Source of the DNA: Thalassiosira profunda
Taxonomy: Eukaryota > Bacillariophyta > Thalassiosirophyceae > Thalassiosirales > Thalassiosiraceae
NCBI GenBank assembly: GCA_036939355.1
Contig: JALLAP010000121.1
Location: forward strand, 1-18,899
Length of the DNA stretch: 18,899 bases
Direction of reading: 5' to 3'
Shown: positions 16,506-18,899 of the stretch, in pieces
Layout of the letters: every line of letters begins with the position of its first letter
Position numbering within the stretch: position 1 is the first letter of the stretch
Position numbers and translations under genes: made by a program
The notes under the pieces: model-generated
Told to the model about the DNA's origin: nothing
Seen by the model: the letters and a program-made list of their open reading frames with translations, nothing else
Databases searched by the model: none

Positions 16506-18372
16506 ATGATGGCGTTGTCTCGGCGACTGACGCTTTTGATGTGCATGTGCACCGTGTTCGGTGTGGCAGATGCGTTCCACACGCCATCAACGATTGTGCG
16601 CGCTGGCGCCATCAGCAGGCATGCACTCCGATCTACCTCGGCGCCGACCGAAGTGGAGGGGACCACGAGTGGTGAATATCTGAACGAGGAGCAGCTCGCG
16701 TTCTGCAAAGCGTACCTCAACGAGCATCACAAATCCGATGTGCTGATACCTTTCACGCGCGCCTTTTCGGAACTGGGGTCCACCGCCGTAAAAAAGAACA
16801 TGTGGCAGGGAGGCTCGTATTCCATTGTCGATGCCAGGGTCGTGGGCATCACGTCCGATGCGCTTCTCATTGACGCCACCGTCGAAGAGGGAGGGGAATC
16901 CAAACACAAATCCGTGTCCGTGTCTCTGGACTCCGATCCAGTGGCCGGAATGGCCAAGAAGGTCTCGACGCTGCCGCAGATTGATCCGTTGCAATTGAAC
17001 CATGCGTCCAAACTTCCCATCGACAACTTTTGCAGGCGAATGGCCCGGCTTTGCAACATCGTGAAAGCATACGGAGCGACCGGCAAAATGGTACAGATGG
17101 GCGTTCAGCTCGGTGGGAAGGGGGTGGGGAAACTGGTAAGGCTATGTGCTCTTCATCTTGCAAATCAACACATTTCGTGCTCATACCATTGCTTGATACT
17201 GGGCGGTGCAGCACGACGATCTTTATCTCAATCAAGTTCCACACAGTGAGTCCTTCGTCCTGCAACTGCCTTAGTAGAGCCCACACATCTCTATCCAATG
17301 AGACGATGCTGGGTGTCAAATGACACAGGCAGAGATGGAAGTATATCGGCACTTTATTCACTTTTCCTGGAGGGGAATGCATTCCTCTGTGACAGGACGG
17401 GTAGCCCAGTGAAAAAGCGATACATCACAACATTCTTCCCATAGCTCACAACTCACACGCAACGAAACATTTGCATTCTCGTAGATCGATATGTGCGGCA
17501 GTACTTCTACGACATGGCAGCCGATGCTGCACTCGAGGCAACGATCCTCTGTTCCAATAAGCAGCTGACGAATCGAATGAAGATGACTGCACTGTTTCCT
17601 GAAATGAATCCGTCGATGGACAGCTACAGAATTGGGACTCTACTGGAGCTTGCCAGGGCCATTGCCATCCGACTGGCCGAGCAAAATCTTCGAGTCCGCG
17701 TTTGTGTCCAGGGAAGTATGGGAGTTGGTATCTTCACTGGGGTACCAAAGCAGTTGAATGGCGTGCACACTTTGCTGCAAAGGATGGATTGGCAAAGTGA
17801 GGAGGGAGAGGAGAATGAAGGGATGGTTGGAGACTACGTGAACTTTGGCTTTGTCGGAAAGTATCACGTTGTGGACGGCGAAGCGCCCGACGACGTTTTC
17901 ATTGTAATCTGTCCTCAAAACATGGTCGGGCTGGAATGCAGCATTATCGGCCCACTATCAGGTGAGTGCATGGATGCGGTGTTGAGAAGCGCACAATTGC
18001 AATCTTTGCTCAACTCCATATGACACAAACACTGCAGAAATGGTGGATGCAGCGGGAGACCGGCCGGTGATCCTCCTGAACCCGGATCTGACCGACAAAA
18101 TCAGCAGCCAGGGCCAGCAATCGGTCCGGGGTCGTCAGCAGAGGCTGGACTTTGCCGACTCTTTTGAGACCATCTTCCAGTTTAAGAACATTTACTTCAG
18201 CGGGACAAGCTATTTCCCGATACTGGGATCTGTCGTAAAGTTGGGCCCGTTCGAGCCGTGGGTAGCGCATCAAAGAAGGGACTTGGTGAACGACGGAGGA
18301 GAGGTTTACCTGCCAATGTACTCGTCGGAGACTGTTCCTGAGAGCGAGGTGCTCATGGCTACTTTTGACTGA
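16506..18372 (+). CDS. Plastid-targeted DUF1995 protein (four exons)
   Basis: Exons 16506-17135, 17212-17245, 17485-17961 and 18038-18372 join to 491 residues. The N-terminus is MMALSRRL, a hydrophobic core (TLLMCMCTVFGVADA), then Phe24 with HTPSTIVRAG, a bipartite signal/transit peptide with the Phe motif, so the stroma of the secondary plastid is predicted. ATG 16509 is an equally good start. Residues 51 to about 205 form a family-specific N-domain. DUF1995 begins near LYLNQVPHNRYVRQYFYDMA, which is assembled across three exons and so validates both splice sites. It continues through the GSMGVGIF, DVFIVICPQN and RPVILLNPDL segments to YFPILGSVVK and the tail. DUF1995 is found in algae and plants. 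One plant member, LPA3, assists photosystem II assembly, but most members have no assigned reaction. A role in plastid biogenesis is inferred. Confidence 0.88.
17136..17211 (+). other. Intron 1 of the DUF1995 gene
   Basis: 76 nt, GTAAGG donor and GGTGCAG acceptor, phase 0, joining GVGKL to HDDLYLNQVPH. Confidence 0.85.
17246..17484 (+). other. Intron 2 of the DUF1995 gene
   Basis: 239 nt, GTGAGT donor and TCTCGTAG acceptor, phase 1, joining VPH to NRYVRQ. It is three times the length of introns 1 and 3 (76 nt each), and the preceding exon is only 34 nt. Confidence 0.85.
17962..18037 (+). other. Intron 3 of the DUF1995 gene
   Basis: 76 nt, GTGAGT donor and CACTGCAG acceptor, phase 1, joining IIGPLS to EMVDAAGDRPV. 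Confidence 0.85.
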
Positions 18373-18666
18373 TCGCTTAGCAATGAATCAATGATCAGCC
18401 GCTTCTCATAACAAGTTGCAAGCTTTCTTGCCAACCAGTTGCTGTTTCCCTTCAGACCTCTCCCCTCTCGCTCGTGTTGTCGTGACGATATGGTACCCGT
18501 TAAGATCACGTGACCTTCTCCTCACCCGCCCCCCGCCCCCCAAAACAAACCGTTCAAAGCAGCAGCCCGCGGCGCCCGCCCTAGCCTGCCGGCGAGCTCC
18601 TCGCTCGGTCGATGCAGGCCTGCGCCGCGGCCTCTTGACGGTCGGCAGACCCTGTGGCCCGCAATC
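18373..18666. promoter_or_regulatory. Intergenic region and promoter of the MFS transporter gene
   Basis: 294 bp between the DUF1995 stop and the transporter ATG, both on the plus strand. It holds an 8-bp palindrome TCACGTGA at 18506-18513 (an E-box/G-box core of the type bound by bHLH and bZIP factors) and a C-rich run just downstream (about 18521-18541). No coding sequence is seen. Confidence 0.5.
18506..18513. promoter_or_regulatory. TCACGTGA E-box/G-box palindrome
   Basis: A perfect palindrome containing CACGTG, about 155 bp before the transporter ATG. A single site of this length can occur by chance, but its position in a promoter is suitable. Confidence 0.35.
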
Positions 18667-18899
18667 ATGAATTTATTTTACTTGCAAGCCATTCTCACAG
18701 CTTCCGTAGGCGGCATACTATTCGGTGCGTCGGTGCATGCACCGTTGAAGTTGAAATGTTCATGAGTAGCCCTCTGCTACACCTCATTTGATTGCACAGT
18801 CGCCATGCATCTATGATCTAATTGTGCACTCCTCCTCTGATCTGCAGGATACGATATGGGCGTGATCTCGGGTGCATTGCCGCTCCTCTCGGAAACATT
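18667..18899 (+). CDS. MFS sugar-porter-type transporter, N-terminal fragment (truncated by window end)
   Basis: Exon 1 is 18667-18724 and exon 2 starts at 18848 and runs off the window. The joined start reads through a hydrophobic first helix (FYLQAILTASVGGILFG) straight into GYDMGVISGALPLLSET. The pattern G-x-x-L-F-G-Y-D-x-G-V-I-S-G-A-L is the first-helix signature of the MFS sugar/myo-inositol porter family, membrane proteins of 12 helices that carry hexoses or polyols, usually with protons. The substrate cannot be told from this piece. The intron falls inside the signature, after the Gly of LFG. There is no leader before helix 1, which suggests a plasma membrane or other non-plastid location. 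Confidence 0.85.
18725..18847 (+). other. Intron 1 of the MFS transporter gene
   Basis: 123 nt, GTGCGT donor and GATCTGCAG acceptor, phase 1. Splicing restores LFG|YDMGVISG, a family signature, so the sites are well supported. Confidence 0.85.

Overview
The window looks like nuclear DNA from a gene-dense, GC-rich stramenopile alga, most probably a diatom. I infer this from three things. Short GT-AG introns (about 50-240 nt) interrupt several genes. Two proteins (5399..6322 and 16506..18372) begin with a signal peptide followed by Phe at the predicted cleavage site (TANA|FAT and VADA|FHTP), the ASAFAP-like signature of import into a secondary red-lineage plastid. The U-box/Sel1, four-TM and CxxC/HxxxC proteins are of kinds I associate with diatom proteomes. 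No species assignment is possible from sequence alone. I see no bacterial operons, tRNA or rRNA genes, CRISPR array or transposon.

Layout from left to right: (1) the 3' end of an unrecognised, possibly GPI-anchored protein; (2) a (TC)11 tract, then a 1336-residue minus-strand protein with three tandem copies of a Cys/His motif; (3) a 712 bp divergent intergenic region; (4) a plastid-targeted TPR-like protein; (5) a cytosolic EF-hand protein; (6) two head-to-head genes of the same architecture (damaged U-box, Sel1-like repeats, C-terminal CxxC pairs); (7) an intron-containing calcineurin-type metallophosphoesterase on the minus strand, facing away from a FANCL gene; (8) a minus-strand four-TM protein with a duplicated 17-residue tail repeat; (9) a four-exon plastid-targeted DUF1995 protein; (10) the first two exons of an MFS sugar transporter, cut by the window end.

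The genes do not form one pathway. Recurrent themes are ubiquitin ligation (FANCL and the two U-box-like proteins), plastid biogenesis (TPR-like and DUF1995 proteins) and zinc-binding modules. Most neighbours are divergent or convergent with very short spacers, which implies shared promoters and overlapping UTRs. The splice models were built by eye from GT-AG signals, reading-frame closure and protein continuity. All joined exon lengths are multiples of three.

The strongest candidates for something undescribed are the triple CxxC/HxxxC module protein and the head-to-head U-box/Sel1 pair.
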